Origin: Cercis canadensis | Taxonomy: Eukaryota; Streptophyta; Magnoliopsida; Fabales; Fabaceae | DNA length: 64,000 nucleotides | Direction of reading: 5' to 3' | Assembly (NCBI GenBank): GCA_003255065.1 | Contig: QAOA01007186.1 | Span: forward strand, 25,035 to 89,034 | Shown: positions 45,786-57,699 of the stretch, piece after piece | How positions within the stretch are numbered: position 1 is the stretch's first letter | Layout of the letters: every line of letters starts with the position of its first letter | The notes under the pieces: generated by a model | Told to the model about the DNA's origin: nothing | What the model saw: only the letters and a program-made list of their open reading frames with translations | The model's database searches: none | Made by a program: the position numbers and the translations under genes

Positions 45786-47817
45786 CAACTTCATCCTTTT
45801 AACCCAGTTGACCAAGTACTCATCTAACTGTATCAACCAACTATTCTATAAAAAAAAGTGGAGTAAAGAATTAACATATTTTGTTTTACTAAAATAAAAT
45901 ATAATTTTTTTTTATTTACCATTTCATATATTATTGACATGTGGCAGAATCTGGTTCATTGACGAACCATTACTGTTGCCCAATAACAGAGGAACAAAAT
46001 ATTGTTAATTATCCTTCACTCAAACTCAGGTGAGCATTGGCTGAGGTTGGAGGAATCTTAACTAATACACAGTGAGTTGATTTCCATTTAAGCAAATAAT
46101 TGATTATCATTACCTGCCATTCAATAGACGGGAAAGACTGGTAAGTGAACTACAAAGGAGTATTTTATGGGTGGTAGAGTTGAGATCATGACTAGAATAG
46201 TTGAGCTAGAGACAACTGAAGTAGACTTCAGAACTGAAACCTTGGCCACTTACTTGGGGTATGACTGGCTAAAAACTTGTTGGAAACGGCATTATGCTAC
46301 TCTGAAGCCCAAGTTTAGTAGCAGCTTATGAATATGAAACTTCTCAAGATGCTTTTAAATTGTGACTTGGAATTATAATTCTGTAGAAACATTGTAGATT
46401 TTACAATCACTTCAACCCTATGTTCCCTAGAGGAGAGGACTTTCTTCTCATTAATTTTTGATAGTTTATATTTAGGTAATAGTGTTTTGCTTTCTATTAC
46501 TTTTCTTAATGCATTTAAATTCCCTTTCCCAAAGTAACATGTCCTTAAAAGGGGCCTACATGCATTTCAGTATTTCTCAGTGGAGACCTATGACTTCTCA
46601 TTTGACAGTAATTGGCTACAAGAGGTTTGATTGAGTAACAACTTATAGGAAACGGCAGAAAACATGTCAAAGTAGAGACCAAGATTGAGACAGCATTCAT
46701 GAAGGTGAAATAGAGTAATCTTCTAAGCAGTTTCTCACGTCCAAGAATATTGACTTCCATGCTCATCAAAGAATTCGTGCAGTGTCAAAGTCGGAAATTT
46801 TTTTTGGTAGACTTACAACCTAATAATTCTTAATTTTATCTTTCTAATAATGTCACTACATTCTGCCAATAGAATTTCAAAAGTTGCTATGAGTACTACA
46901 ATGAAGTTGCAAGATATAAATTGTACGAAACTGCAGAGTATTTCAGCTAGAGTGATATGCTTCAGTAAGTGTTTATGTAGCATTAATTTCTGAGAGCACT
47001 CGTATTTGGTCATGAAATTTTACTAGGATTAATTCAAAGGTGGTCATTCCCTAAATCAAAATGGTACTTACCACTTATCTATAAGGTTTATTAGAATCTC
47101 ATATCACTCTTGCAACAAAACTCGAACAATTTTTCCAAGCGAAATATCATTTTTCAATTTCTAATTTCCACACCTATTTGGTACTTGCATTGACTAACTT
47201 GATCTCACTGCTCTGGCCTCCAAGATGTGAACTTTCATATTGATTAATTTGATATATGTGGATTGATTGAATGTTGATTTTTCATTAATAGAATTCTCTT
47301 TCACTTTTATAAAAGGAATCTATCATTATTTTTAGAAAATAAAAAGAAAAAGAGACAACAACAAAAGGAAGGATAATTGTGTGTGTCTAGCAGGTTTCAG
47401 TAAGGGGACGGTAATGGAGTAACATATAAGGAGGTTAATGAGGATATAAATGTCAACCTATTCACATGGAAGGCAATGATTACTCCATACCCATTGTTCA
47501 TTTGTGCAACCAAACATACATAAAGAAAGTTAACGTTGATAAGTTTGGTGTAATTTTCAAAACATAGATGTTTTATTAATTTAATTATCTTGTGATTTTT
47601 CTTCGATCTTGCCCTCGAAATAATAACTTGAGAATTCGAAGTCCATGGACTTATAACCATGAGAAAAAGGATACGGGCATTGCCTAGAAAAGCAAGAGAT
47701 CAAGACTGACTTGATGCAAATTTTGAAGCAGATCATGGAAAATAATGCCGTGCCGTGCCTTGACCGTGACATAGATATAGTATAAGTTCATGGACAATCC
47801 AGAAATTGTTTTAAGTC
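45786..47817. repeat. Cluster intergenic unit, copy e
   Basis: 45870-46190 matches 9120-9440 and 46195-47340 matches about 9805-10925; an intervening part of copy a (about 9455-9800) is absent here. No gene. Confidence 0.7.
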
Positions 47818-47867
47818 ACCATGACATTTCCCTTTTCAATCTTTATAGCACCATTGGGCCCAGTCAT

Positions 47868-48058
47868 AGTATTTGCATTGATTGACTAAGAACTTACAGG
47901 AAACGGCAGAGTACTATTCTCCAGATCCCATTGCATGACTCTGTAAGATGTGAACCTAATTATTAAAAAAATAATTCGTTATATGCCCTTTCTTTAGAAA
48001 AAGTTTGGAATGATGATAACATTGACGTTGACTACAGCTTATCTTTACTATTATAAAG
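47868..48058 (+). promoter_or_regulatory. Proximal promoter of locus 6 (type B)
   Basis: GGAAACGGCAGA and CCCATTGCATGACT as in locus 4, then ATTGACGTTGAC at about 48021-48032 and TATTATAAAG at 48049-48058; the ATG is at 48134. One W-box-like core is changed to TTGACG here. Confidence 0.5.
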
Positions 48059-48133
48059 TTTCCACTTGAAGCATAACAAGTCATTGCAAGGAACACAAGC
48101 AAAGTGAATATCAACAAGCTTTAGGTAGAATAG

Positions 48134-51116
48134 ATGGCATTCTCCAATAATTCCATCATTTTGATATCGGTAGTATTACTCTTACGGGACGCCGTTGCCA
48201 TGTTCCATAATGCTACTGCAGCAAAGCCAAATTCGTCATCTACAAATGAGGAGGCAAATGCTTTGCTTCATAGCCAGTGGTGGTACACTGGACTCAATAT
48301 CTCAAACCATTGCAATTGGGTGAGTATTATGTGCAATCAGGCTGGAAGCATTACCTAGATTTCCTACCCGCCACCATCTCTTTCTCTAGGTAGGACAAGA
48401 ATTGAGTTAGGGGATATCAACTTTACTGCATTTCCTAATTTAGTCCATTTGGATCTTGCTGCAGTGGGGCTGCAGGGAAGCATTCCTGCCCACATAGGTA
48501 CTCTCCGGAAGCTCACACATCTCGACCTATCCAACAACCGCCTAACTGGTGCGCTACCTAGCACACTTGGGAACCTTTCTCAACTTACCATGCTTGACGT
48601 TTCTAACAATACTATAAGTGGTGGCATTCCTCATCAACTAAACAATTTGAAGAAATTTGCGTGGCTCAACTTTGGTGGTAACAATCTTGAAGGAAGCATT
48701 CCTGCCCACATAGGTACTCTCCGGAAGCTCACACATCTCGACCTATCCAACAACCGCCTAACTGGTGCGCTACCTAGCACACTTGGGAACCTTTCTCAAC
48801 TTACCATGCTTGACGTTTCTAACAATACTATAAGTGGTGGCATTCTTCATCAACTAAACAATTTGAAGAAACTTGCGTGGCTCAACTTTGGTGGTAACAA
48901 TCTTGAAGGATACATTCCTTCAGAATTGGGTCACATGATCAGTCTCACCTATATGTTCCTCAACTTAAACCAATTAACAGGTGAGATACCTAGCAGCTTC
49001 TCTAATCTTACTCAACTTATGAACCTTGATCTTTCTCACAATCAAATCGGTGGTTTCATTTCTCCACAAATAGGAAATTTAACAAATTTGTTGACCTTGG
49101 ATTTGAGTTCAAACAATTTAAGTGGTCCTATTTTTCCAGAAGTAGGGAGTTTAAAGAATTTGGTGTGGTTGAATCTTAGTTGGAATATGTTGACAGGTCC
49201 AATACCTCCCAAATTGGGGACATTAAAGAACCTAACTAACATATACCTTGGTACAAACATTCTCACTGGTCAAATACCATCATCCTTGGGAAATTTGAAA
49301 TATTTGAGAGATTTGTCACTTGACTCAAACCATATCAAAGGTTTCATACCTAGGGAACTAGGGAACTTACAGAACTTAGTTACTCTAAGCCTTTCTAATA
49401 ACATCCTCATTGGCCCAATTCCTCAACCATAGGAAATTTAACAAATTTGGAATATCTATCCCTTAGTCTTAAACAAATCAATGGTTCCATTCCCTTAGAA
49501 TTAGCAAATTTAACGAGTTTACAGTTTCTGGATCTTGGTGCAAATCATCTCCATGGCCCGATTCCCTTGTCTTTGTATGAACTAACTAATTTGAAAAGAT
49601 TAGACCTATCAAACAACAACATTTCTGGTACCATACCATCTGAGTTAGGTGATTTATCAATATATTATCAATTGGATTATTTGGATCTTAGCTACAATAA
49701 TCTCATTGGAAACATATCAAAAAGATTTGCTGGTGCACTGAATCAAATCAACTTGTCATACAATTCTCTCAGTGGCTATCTCCCAAAAGAACTTCATTGC
49801 TCTTTTTCTCAAGATAGCTTCCACGGTAATAAGGGGTTAATAGATCCATGGAAAAATGTTTCTTGTTCACAATATGATGTCCCTACCTCTGACACCTCAC
49901 CTACCAATGGAAAGTATTACATGGAGATTATTCTTCCCATCACCACTTTCTTTGTCATTCTATTTGTCGGGGCTATGCTGGTTTCTCGATACATGCACAA
50001 GAAAGCCAAATTTGAGAAAAAAGTAGCAAAGAATGGAGACTTGTTCTCCATATGGAACTATGATGGTAAAATTGCATTTGAAGATATCATTGAAGCAACA
50101 AAAGACTTTGATATCAAGTACTGCATTGGCACGGGTGGTTATGGTAGTGTCTACAGAGCAAAGCTACCCACAGGCAGAATTGTTGCAATAAAGAAACTCC
50201 ATACAATGGAATCCCAAAACCCAAGATTTGCTGAGAGTTTTCGCAACGAGATCAAGATGTTGACAGAAATTCGTCATTGAAACATTGTGAAGCTTCATGG
50301 TTTCTGTTTGCACAACAGGTGTATGTTTTTGATCTATGAATACATGAAAAAAGGAAGTCTATTATGTGCCTTGAGGAATGATGCTGAAGCCCAAGAGTTG
50401 AATTGGGGTAAGAGAGTGAATATCATCAAAGGAATAGCACATGCTTTGGCTTACATGCATCATGATTGCACCCCGGCCATTATTCATCGAGATATCACAA
50501 GCAACAATGTTTTGATGAACTCTGAGATGGAAGCTTTTGTCTCAGACTTTGGCACAGCTAGATTCCTTGATCCTAATTCTTCCAATCAAACTCTACTAGT
50601 TGGTACTTATGGATATGTTGCCCCAGGTAAACATTTATCTTCTCTCTCCCTCCTATATTAAAATTGTCTTTAATATTAAAATATATGTATATAACTAAAT
50701 TTCATGGAAGAACTTCTCTAATTTCTTGTATCGCTGCAGAACTTGCTTACACATTGACAGTGACAGAAAAATGTGATGTGTATAGCTTTGGTGTGGTGGC
50801 ATTAGAAGCTATAATGGGAAGGCATCCAGGAGAGTTCATTTCCTCTTTATCAAAGCCTTGTAGTGACAACGTGTTGCTAAGAGATGTATTGGACTCACGT
50901 CTCCCTCTTCCTTACTTTCGAAAAGATGCTCAGGATGTGGTTCTTGGGGTAACACTAGCATTAGCATGTCTACGTTCCACGCCAAAATCACGACCATCTA
51001 TGCAGCAAGTAGCTCAAGAACTTTCGGTTTGCAAGCCACCATTGCATTTTCCTTTGTATGATATGTCAATCGAGCAATTGTTGAATCAAGAAATATATTC
51101 TATAGACAGCAACTAA
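48134..51116 (+). pseudogene. LRR-RLK locus 6, full length but with two stops and one frameshift
   Basis: Exon 48134-50626, intron 50627-50739, exon 50740-51116. Lesions: TAG at 48356-48358 in the N-cap (CAG in locus 1), a 1-base loss at about 49415 in CAATTCC(C)TCAACC, and TGA at 50278-50280 where the others have CGA in IRHRN. Otherwise it has a signal peptide, about 14 LRRs, transmembrane helix, Gly loop, VAIKK, HRD and DFG, and an intact last exon. LRRs contain a 216-bp tandem duplication (48481/48697, exactly three repeats) with only two differences seen. Kinase, intron and 3' flank closely match locus 1 (13600-15010). Few lesions and high similarity point to recent death; population polymorphism for some lesions is possible. 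Confidence 0.8.
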
Positions 51117-51433
51117 GAAAAGTCTTGGGTGAAATAATTGTTGATGTGAATGCATATCTGTCATGAATGGTACAAATCCTTTTTCTGTACTTTTATTTGG
51201 GATGACTCAGAGAAGGTGATTATGGTATGGAGGAGAGTGAAAGTATATTGGCATAGAAATAAGAAATGTTATCACAATTGGCAAGTTCTCTTTATATTAT
51301 CACTATTCAGGTACCTCTAAGCTCTCTGTATTTCAATTTAATTACTTTCAAGTGGTCTGTCGTCGACAACAAATTGTTGAACATCTATAACCTCCACCAT
51401 ATCTCCAAGTCAATTAGTAGAATAATTCACACA
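51117..51433. other. 3' flank of locus 6
   Basis: Matches 14698-15010 of locus 1. Ends where B3-linked repeat DNA begins. Confidence 0.6.
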
Positions 51434-51808
51434 TTTAATCTGGTTTATGCTGTTATTGTGATGCATTTGACGCATAATAACTAATCCAACCAAACACAGA
51501 GCATGGACATTTCATCACATTGCCATCTGCTGCCATGCAATTAAAATTTCAGAATCCTACTAATAAACTTGCAGAACTATATCTCAGACTAAGAAAAAAA
51601 AAAAAAAATCCTTCACAAATTCTACCAAGACCTTATCGAAAACAACATCAACAGAATCTTTAAATATCCAAATCCAAGCACTCAACATGGGGCTGAAAGT
51701 GAGTAACCATGATTGTAAGGGCAGAATTGTATCACATGCCTACACTTTAGATCAAAATCAATTTAAGAACCAAATTCAATTCCATCAATAAACTTTAGCA
51801 GAACAGAA
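51434..51808. repeat. Displaced copy of the B3-linked repeat (partner 52557-52930)
   Basis: TTTAATCTGGTTTATGCTGT onward is near-identical to 52557-52930 (offset 1122-1123). It sits between the locus 6 flank and a block that in locus 1 follows that flank, and ends at a single N (51809), so it is an insertion or a mis-join. Confidence 0.65.
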
Positions 51809-51810
51809 NA

Positions 51811-52018
51811 TATCCTAGTATAAATATGTAAAATCATGCCAGATTTCTTAAAAAGGAATTGGTTGTCTACTGGGCCATGATTCTATATTTTTAAAATAGA
51901 AAAGGCCCAATTAAATTTTAATACAATTCTTTTCAATTAAACTTGATTCATATCAATTTTTTTTTTTTTTTGGCTGTGAATTGATTAATATCAAATTTAC
52001 AAAGGGAGAAAAAGTATA
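51811..52018. repeat. Duplicated intergenic block (partner 15308-15535)
   Basis: Copy without the internal N of the partner. No gene. Confidence 0.6.
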
Positions 52019-52054
52019 TTTTCATATAATACCACTTCAATTAAACTTAATTAG

Positions 52055-52552
52055 TGTGTCAAGAGCCTTGATTTAATTGACATTGTTATTGGGTCAAAGG
52101 CTTAACCTATCTCAGGTTGGGAGATTAAATCCTCCTTATGTTAGATTTCATCCTAATGGACTAACATCGTCAATTATGACTTTGTGGGATAGTTAAATTC
52201 TACATGGACTATGTGAGGTATGGGCTTTGTGTATGGGCTAACCATAATGGATAGATTAGTCTGCATAGTGAACACAAAGAGATGTCTCTGCTCTCTACCT
52301 ATATGCAGTGTATCCCTATTGAAATTACACATTCTATTACATCTAGGATCATAGAGTACTATCTCTCTTGCACACACATACTGAGGGTTATTTGACCATA
52401 ATGTGAATTCTTGCTTGCTTAGTGTTTTTACTATAGGAATGGACTCTTCATCAGTGTCAAGAATTCCTTCAACTATGTCTTTGTTTATTATTGAGATAAC
52501 ATATAGATTTGATTAATAGATCTAGAAATATTCTTCAATTGGTATCACAGAG
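52055..52552 (+). mobile_element. Possible LTR end with primer-binding-like site
   Basis: The stretch ends ATTCTTCA (52530-52537) followed by ATTGGTATCACAGAG, close to the TGGTATCAGAGC initiator-Met tRNA site that follows 5' LTRs of many plant retrotransposons. No coding part follows; instead the B3-linked repeat resumes. The left edge is uncertain. Could be a solo LTR or chance. Confidence 0.35.
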
Positions 52553-53274
52553 TTTGGTTTAATCTGGTTTATGCTGTTATTGTGATGCATTTGACGCATA
52601 ATAACTAATCCAACCAAACACAGAGCATGGACATTTCATCATATTGCCATCTGCTGCCATGCAATTAAAATTTCAGAATCCTACTAATAAACTTGCAGAA
52701 CTATATCTCAGACTAAGAAAAAAAAAAAAAAATCCTTCACAAATTCTACCAAGACCTTATCGAAAACAACATCAACAGAATCTTTAAATATCCAAATCCA
52801 AGCACTCAACATGGGGCTGAAAGTGAGTAACCATGATTGTAAGGGCAGAATTGTATCACATGCCTACACTTTAGATCAAAATCAATTTAAGAACCAAATT
52901 CAATTCCATCAATAAACTTTAGCAGAACAGAAGAACTATATACAAGTAATTCTGAGCTTTCAAAATTAATATTCATAATCAATTATCTTCTAATAGAAGC
53001 TTGGGGGTGGCTTTCTCTTAAAATGAAATAGCTAACTAATACCCACTACATTAGTTTGCAAGTTACGAATGTTCTAATCATAGAAAAATTAAAATGCTAA
53101 AAAATAAAATCATTCCAAGCTTTCGGCCTTGTAGATTTAGAAATACGAAATATTTTGACTTTAAACACAAATTCTTCCCTCTCAATCAGCTCAAAGATGC
53201 AGACATCCCTTTCCTCAGGCTCATTTTCCCTAGAAAGTTTACTCCATCCGCTGCCTACCTTTACCTGAAACAAT

Positions 53275-55069
53275 CCTAGGAAAGCATCGAGCAGACCAAA
53301 CCTTCTCCTTATTGTCTGACCTCTTAAGTTTGATATCTACCGAATGAGCATTCAAATGATTTTCACGAAAAGATGCTGTGGCACATACTGCAAACAAGGA
53401 AACGTATAAGATGAATATCTACAAGCAAGACTGAAATTTGGGTTATACGTAGTTGCATGCATCTCATTTTCTTCTTATCACAGAAGTGTTATAAAATTTT
53501 TGAGTACTCAAGACAACCATGAAAGATGGATTTTCAGGTTGATACTTGTTCGCAGCATCCATAACTTATCCATGACTTTAGCTGATATATGCCTCTTGTA
53601 ATAAAGTTTTGATGGACATGTCCCGGCAATCTTGCCTCTGAATCCATGATCACCTGCGTTAAACACATCAATATTATTAATATGATAGTATCTAGAAAAG
53701 AAACAAAATAAAATGCAGCCGATGATACTAATTAATGCTCATTGACTCCATAAACTTACTGGATTTTGATCTTTGATGATTCGACGCTTTCTCAAGCATA
53801 GTGGTTGTTAACCTCTTTCTTTTTCTTTGAAATGAATTGCATGATCAAGAAAATACTTCCTTTTTATTATTTGTTTATTGATAAATTTGGTGAAACATCC
53901 TTGGCCTCTTGGACGATTGTAATAATGGCTTTTAGACGAAGAAGAGCTATAATATGAATCAAAATCATCGTCATCATCTGCCTCATATTGTTTCCTGTCT
54001 GATTCACCCTAATCATCATCACTATGATATGATCACCATTGTTATAAGCAATATCCTCTGAGCCTCCCTTTTCTGATTCCGTGATGTATTCTTCCTCATG
54101 TTCCTCTTCTATACTAGGATTTGGATCATGGAAGGGATATTGAATCTCACAAGCATTCGTATCAAATATCAGAACATGAAATTTGGAATATAATGCCCTT
54201 CATATCTACCAAATAGAACCCACTGGTAATAGAGTAGTTGTTGACAAATGTCTCCCAACCATCACTGAAGCATGTATTATCTTCAATTTTGTCTACACCC
54301 ACTTGCCAATCTTGCTGTTAGCAATCCAACTTGGTGAGGGATTTACAAGTACTATTGTAAGTTCTTGCTAAGGCCTATAACATATCTTGACTTTGAAATG
54401 AAATAGTTTCCTCTCACTCTAAATTTTTATGTATCAAAAAAAGAAAAGTTTAATAACCAAATATATAACTTGATATTAAGACTTACTTACCAATTTCTTG
54501 TTATAAATTATAGTTGGAAAAATGATTTTGAAGGAGTGGGGTGGCACCGGTGAACTTGATGGCCGCCGGTGATATTGAATCTCAGAAGCACTTAAATCAA
54601 ATATCCAAACATGGAAAATTGAATTTCCTTTATATCTGAAAACCAAAATGGTCTTATCCTTGATAGAGTAATAGTTGACCAATCTCTCCCAACCCTGAGG
54701 AAACCAAATATCTTCTTCAGTCTTTTCCAACCCTAGTTGCCATTTATGACCACAAGGATATATCACGTTAAAAGTGATAAATAGGTCATTCCCAAAGTCA
54801 TCTACAAACTTCATGGGAACTCTCTACAGATATTACAATAATGAAATCATCATAGGATCATAAGAAGAAAAATTCTTAACCTAATAGTGAAAAAAAAAAA
54901 AAAAATCTTTGATGAATTCAAGAGGAAAAAAAAAGGTCGGAAGTTGACACTGCTTAATTATCATCTTCTTGTCATCAATTGTAGTTTGGAGAATAATTTT
55001 TAGAAACTGTGGCGGTGGCCTCCTCTCCTGCGAACATGATCGCCGTCGGTGATTTCTTCTGGGCACCAT
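53275..55069 (-). pseudogene. REM-type B3 DNA-binding protein, copy 2 (decayed, multi-exon)
   Basis: Pieces in order on the - strand: exon 1 from ATG 55069 to 54962 (MVPRRNHRRRSCSQE then PPPQFLKIILQTTIDDKK, the start of a B3 domain); exon 2 54823-54491 (RVPMKFVDDFGNDL, WQLGLEK, IWFPQGWERLVNYYS, LVFRYKGNSIFHVWIFD, then HSFKIIFPT starting a second B3), with a CTGTAG acceptor and GTAAGT donor; an exon 3 region about 54390-53830 (WQVGVDK, FSDGWETFVNNYS, then an acidic linker) with frame breaks; exon 4 53653-53479; exon 5 53387-53275, third B3 domain. Lesions: AT for GT at the donors of exons 1 and 4, a 1-base loss in exon 4, a 2-base gain in exon 5. Multiple B3 domains with an acidic linker fit the REM family. 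Dead or dying gene. Confidence 0.75.
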
Positions 55070-55442
55070 TGTCATAGTCTTTGAAAACATAAAAGAAAAG
55101 TTTCAAAAATAAAGGAGAGAATCTTGAATCGCCGAATGTTACTTTACGAGGTATGTTTTCTAGGGTTTATGTCTTTATGATTTTCTGTGATAATATTTTT
55201 TTTTCGGGTACATCAGGATGCCAAAGAACAGCATAAGAAAAAAAAAAAAAAGAACAGCACTGATTTCAGAAAGTAAAATTGCAATCAGCATTAAAACTCT
55301 ATATGGATAGTGAAGAGAAACTATGCACTTCCAGCATCTTGACCACTAATGCCCTTCTAGCATTTTGCAGACCCATTTAGTGCTTTAACTCTAGGTAGAT
55401 TATCTAGCATAAGTATATACTTGTGAAAAAATATAAGCAGCA
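55070..55442. other. Intergenic, upstream of the B3 fossil
   Basis: A- and T-runs; no gene seen. It would hold the promoter of the - strand B3 gene. Confidence 0.4.
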
Positions 55443-55850
55443 GCATAATATGTAGCAAGCGCACATAAAGTACTAAAATGATACAACCATTATACTTAAT
55501 GAGTACCAGGCCCAATTCCTAGGATCGGGCCGGGCCAGACCAGGTACCCTTAGAGGATTGAACCTGGAGCCCTGGGCCTGAACCATTATTGTTGAACCGA
55601 TCACGAAAAGGCTCCACCATTCTCGTTACACATTAGCGCATTTTGAATATTCCACCTATGACTATAAATAGTGTGTACTGCATCATTGAGTAGGTATTTT
55701 TTGGACTTATTACCTTTTTTGTCTACTTGAGACCATCATTGACTTAACCCTACAAGAAAAAAGTCAATATCTTGTGGTCAACGACGGTAAGAAATTGACT
55801 TCAAACGGTATTTTCTCACCGAAAGTTATACATGAAAAAAATTATAGAGT
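55443..55850. repeat. Long direct repeat, copy 1 (partner 56985-57380)
   Basis: Shares TAGCAAGCGCACA, GATACAACCAT, GGGCCAGACCA, CTATAAATAGTGTGTACTGCA, GACTTATTACC and a CACTA-like start (CCCTACAAGAAAAAAGTCAA near 55749) with the partner. It could be the LTR pair of a small element or two insertions of the same repeat. TG...CA ends were not established. Confidence 0.65.
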
Positions 55851-56984
55851 AAAACTTATTTTTGTTTCATAAAATTTTTTTAAATTGTCACTAATCACTG
55901 ATTTTTTGTATTAGTTTAATTCTTCAATTTATAATTTGTCTGTCAATTTAATTCTCTGTCTAAGTCTGCTAATGAGATCAGACGAAAATTTTCACATGCC
56001 ACATTAAATACTGACATAACCGTTAAGTGATAAGTTGATAAGTTGGCAAGGTGACATAACATGGGTTAGAGTGGTGGGTATGAGAAAGCTCAAAACTATG
56101 TCGTTTTAACTAACAAAAAAAAAAAAGTCATACGGCTACGTTTGAGGAAATGACTATCCCTACCTTTTTGAATTCTGTCTCTCTGGCGTTGAGGAAGAGA
56201 ATCGAGCCTGTAACTCAGCGACTCAATCTTTCATCACAGAGCTCATCACCGCCAAGTTTCCTTTGTATGAAAATACTGAATTCTAATTAATATGTTCCTT
56301 TATCTTTGGCAGCCAACAATATTTATCATCTCTGTCAATTCTCTTCTATCATTTTCTGCTTCCGCCTTCCAATTTCCATCACCAACTGATCCAAACACAA
56401 CTGAAAGTCTCTTCTCCCTCTCACCCTCTTTTATTATCGATTCCATTTGCGGTGTGATAAGAATTCAGAGCTTCAAAACAAAGCAGATTTCTTGGGATTT
56501 CTCCCTTGACGAACCCATCTTCCTCTCTTTACTCCACACGAATAGCCATTTTCATGCCTTCCACCAATACGTTCCTATTCAGATGCTGCTCTACATAAAG
56601 GACGATTCTGCTGGGTTGCTTGTCAAGCCAAGAAAACTAATTTTGGGTACAAGTTTCTGATTGTACACCATCTGTTCGATCATTTGCCTCTATGATCAGA
56701 GGTCCAATATGGTAAATTGGGGAAGCAAACGCCCTTTGCAATTATCTTAACTACTATGGATTCCAACTATTCAAACATGTTGTCTAAAATTCCATTCAAT
56801 TTGGGAAGATGGTTACAAAAATATACGAAGTCCTGGTAAGCGGAATCATCTCTATCAAGCACTGATTCAGGCATGTGGAAAGCCTTGGGGAGTGGAATCC
56901 TTGAAGCTCTTTCTTGTTTGCTTGTGAATTTTGGGGAAGTACAAGAAAGCAACAAGAGCCTGAGGTGTAGAAATAGTAAACAGG
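55851..56984. other. Spacer between the direct repeats
   Basis: No gene recognised. A 122-codon open frame at 56292-56660 starts hydrophobic but shows no known family. Confidence 0.35.
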
Positions 56985-57380
56985 GATAATATTTAGCAAG
57001 CGCACAAAAGTAGTAAAATGATACAACCATCATACTTAATGAGTACTGGGCCCAATCCTTGCAGTCGGGCCAGACCAAGTACCCTTGGAGGATTGGACCC
57101 GGAGCTCTAGGCCCAAGCTACTATAGTTGAACTGATCACGGAAAGACTCCACCATTATCGTTACATGTTAGCACATCTCGAATATTCCATCTATGACTAT
57201 AAATAGTGTGTACTGCAGCATTTGGGAGGGTATTTTTTTGGACTTATTACCTGTTTTGTCTATTTGAGACCATCGTTGACTTAACACAACAAGAAAAAAA
57301 GTCAATTTGTTACGGTCAAAAACCGTGAGAAATTGACTTTTCACCGGAAGTGATGCATGAGAAAAAAATTGTGTGACATT
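56985..57380. repeat. Long direct repeat, copy 2
   Basis: Diverged partner of 55443-55850. Overlaps the start of the CACTA-like element at 57285. Confidence 0.65.
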
Positions 57381-57665
57381 AATTTCTCATGGAATTACAC
57401 CCTGAGAAACACCCAAAAAAACAGTAATAAATTGGAGTAAAAAAGCATGATCTTGATAATGAATTTATCATGGTAAAATACCGTGATAAATTAAAAAATT
57501 GATTTTTGGGTTGGTGAATTTCTCACCATAAAATACCGTGAGATATTGAAAATTTTCTCTTCCTCTCACAACTTGCATACTGTGAGAACCTCAATTTCTC
57601 ACGATATTTTAATCATTTTTTTTTATGGATTTATACCATGAGAAAATGGGTTTTCTCTTTTAGTG
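57285..57665. mobile_element. CACTA-like non-autonomous element
   Basis: Left end CACAACAAGAAAAA (57285) and right end TTTTCTCTTTTAGTG (to 57665) are imperfect inverted ends of the CACTA(C)AAGAAAA type. The inside has many subterminal repeats of the form CCGTGA[G/T]A[A/T]AT and their complements (57336, 57476, 57533, 57599). A 3-bp target duplication was not found. Confidence 0.5.
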
Positions 57666-57699
57666 AGTTTTTTTTTTTTTAATTTTATTAGCATTACTA

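Noticed and set aside
56292..56660. 122-codon open frame as a gene
   Set aside because: No recognisable domain, lies between two repeat copies, and has no matching exons or conserved copy.
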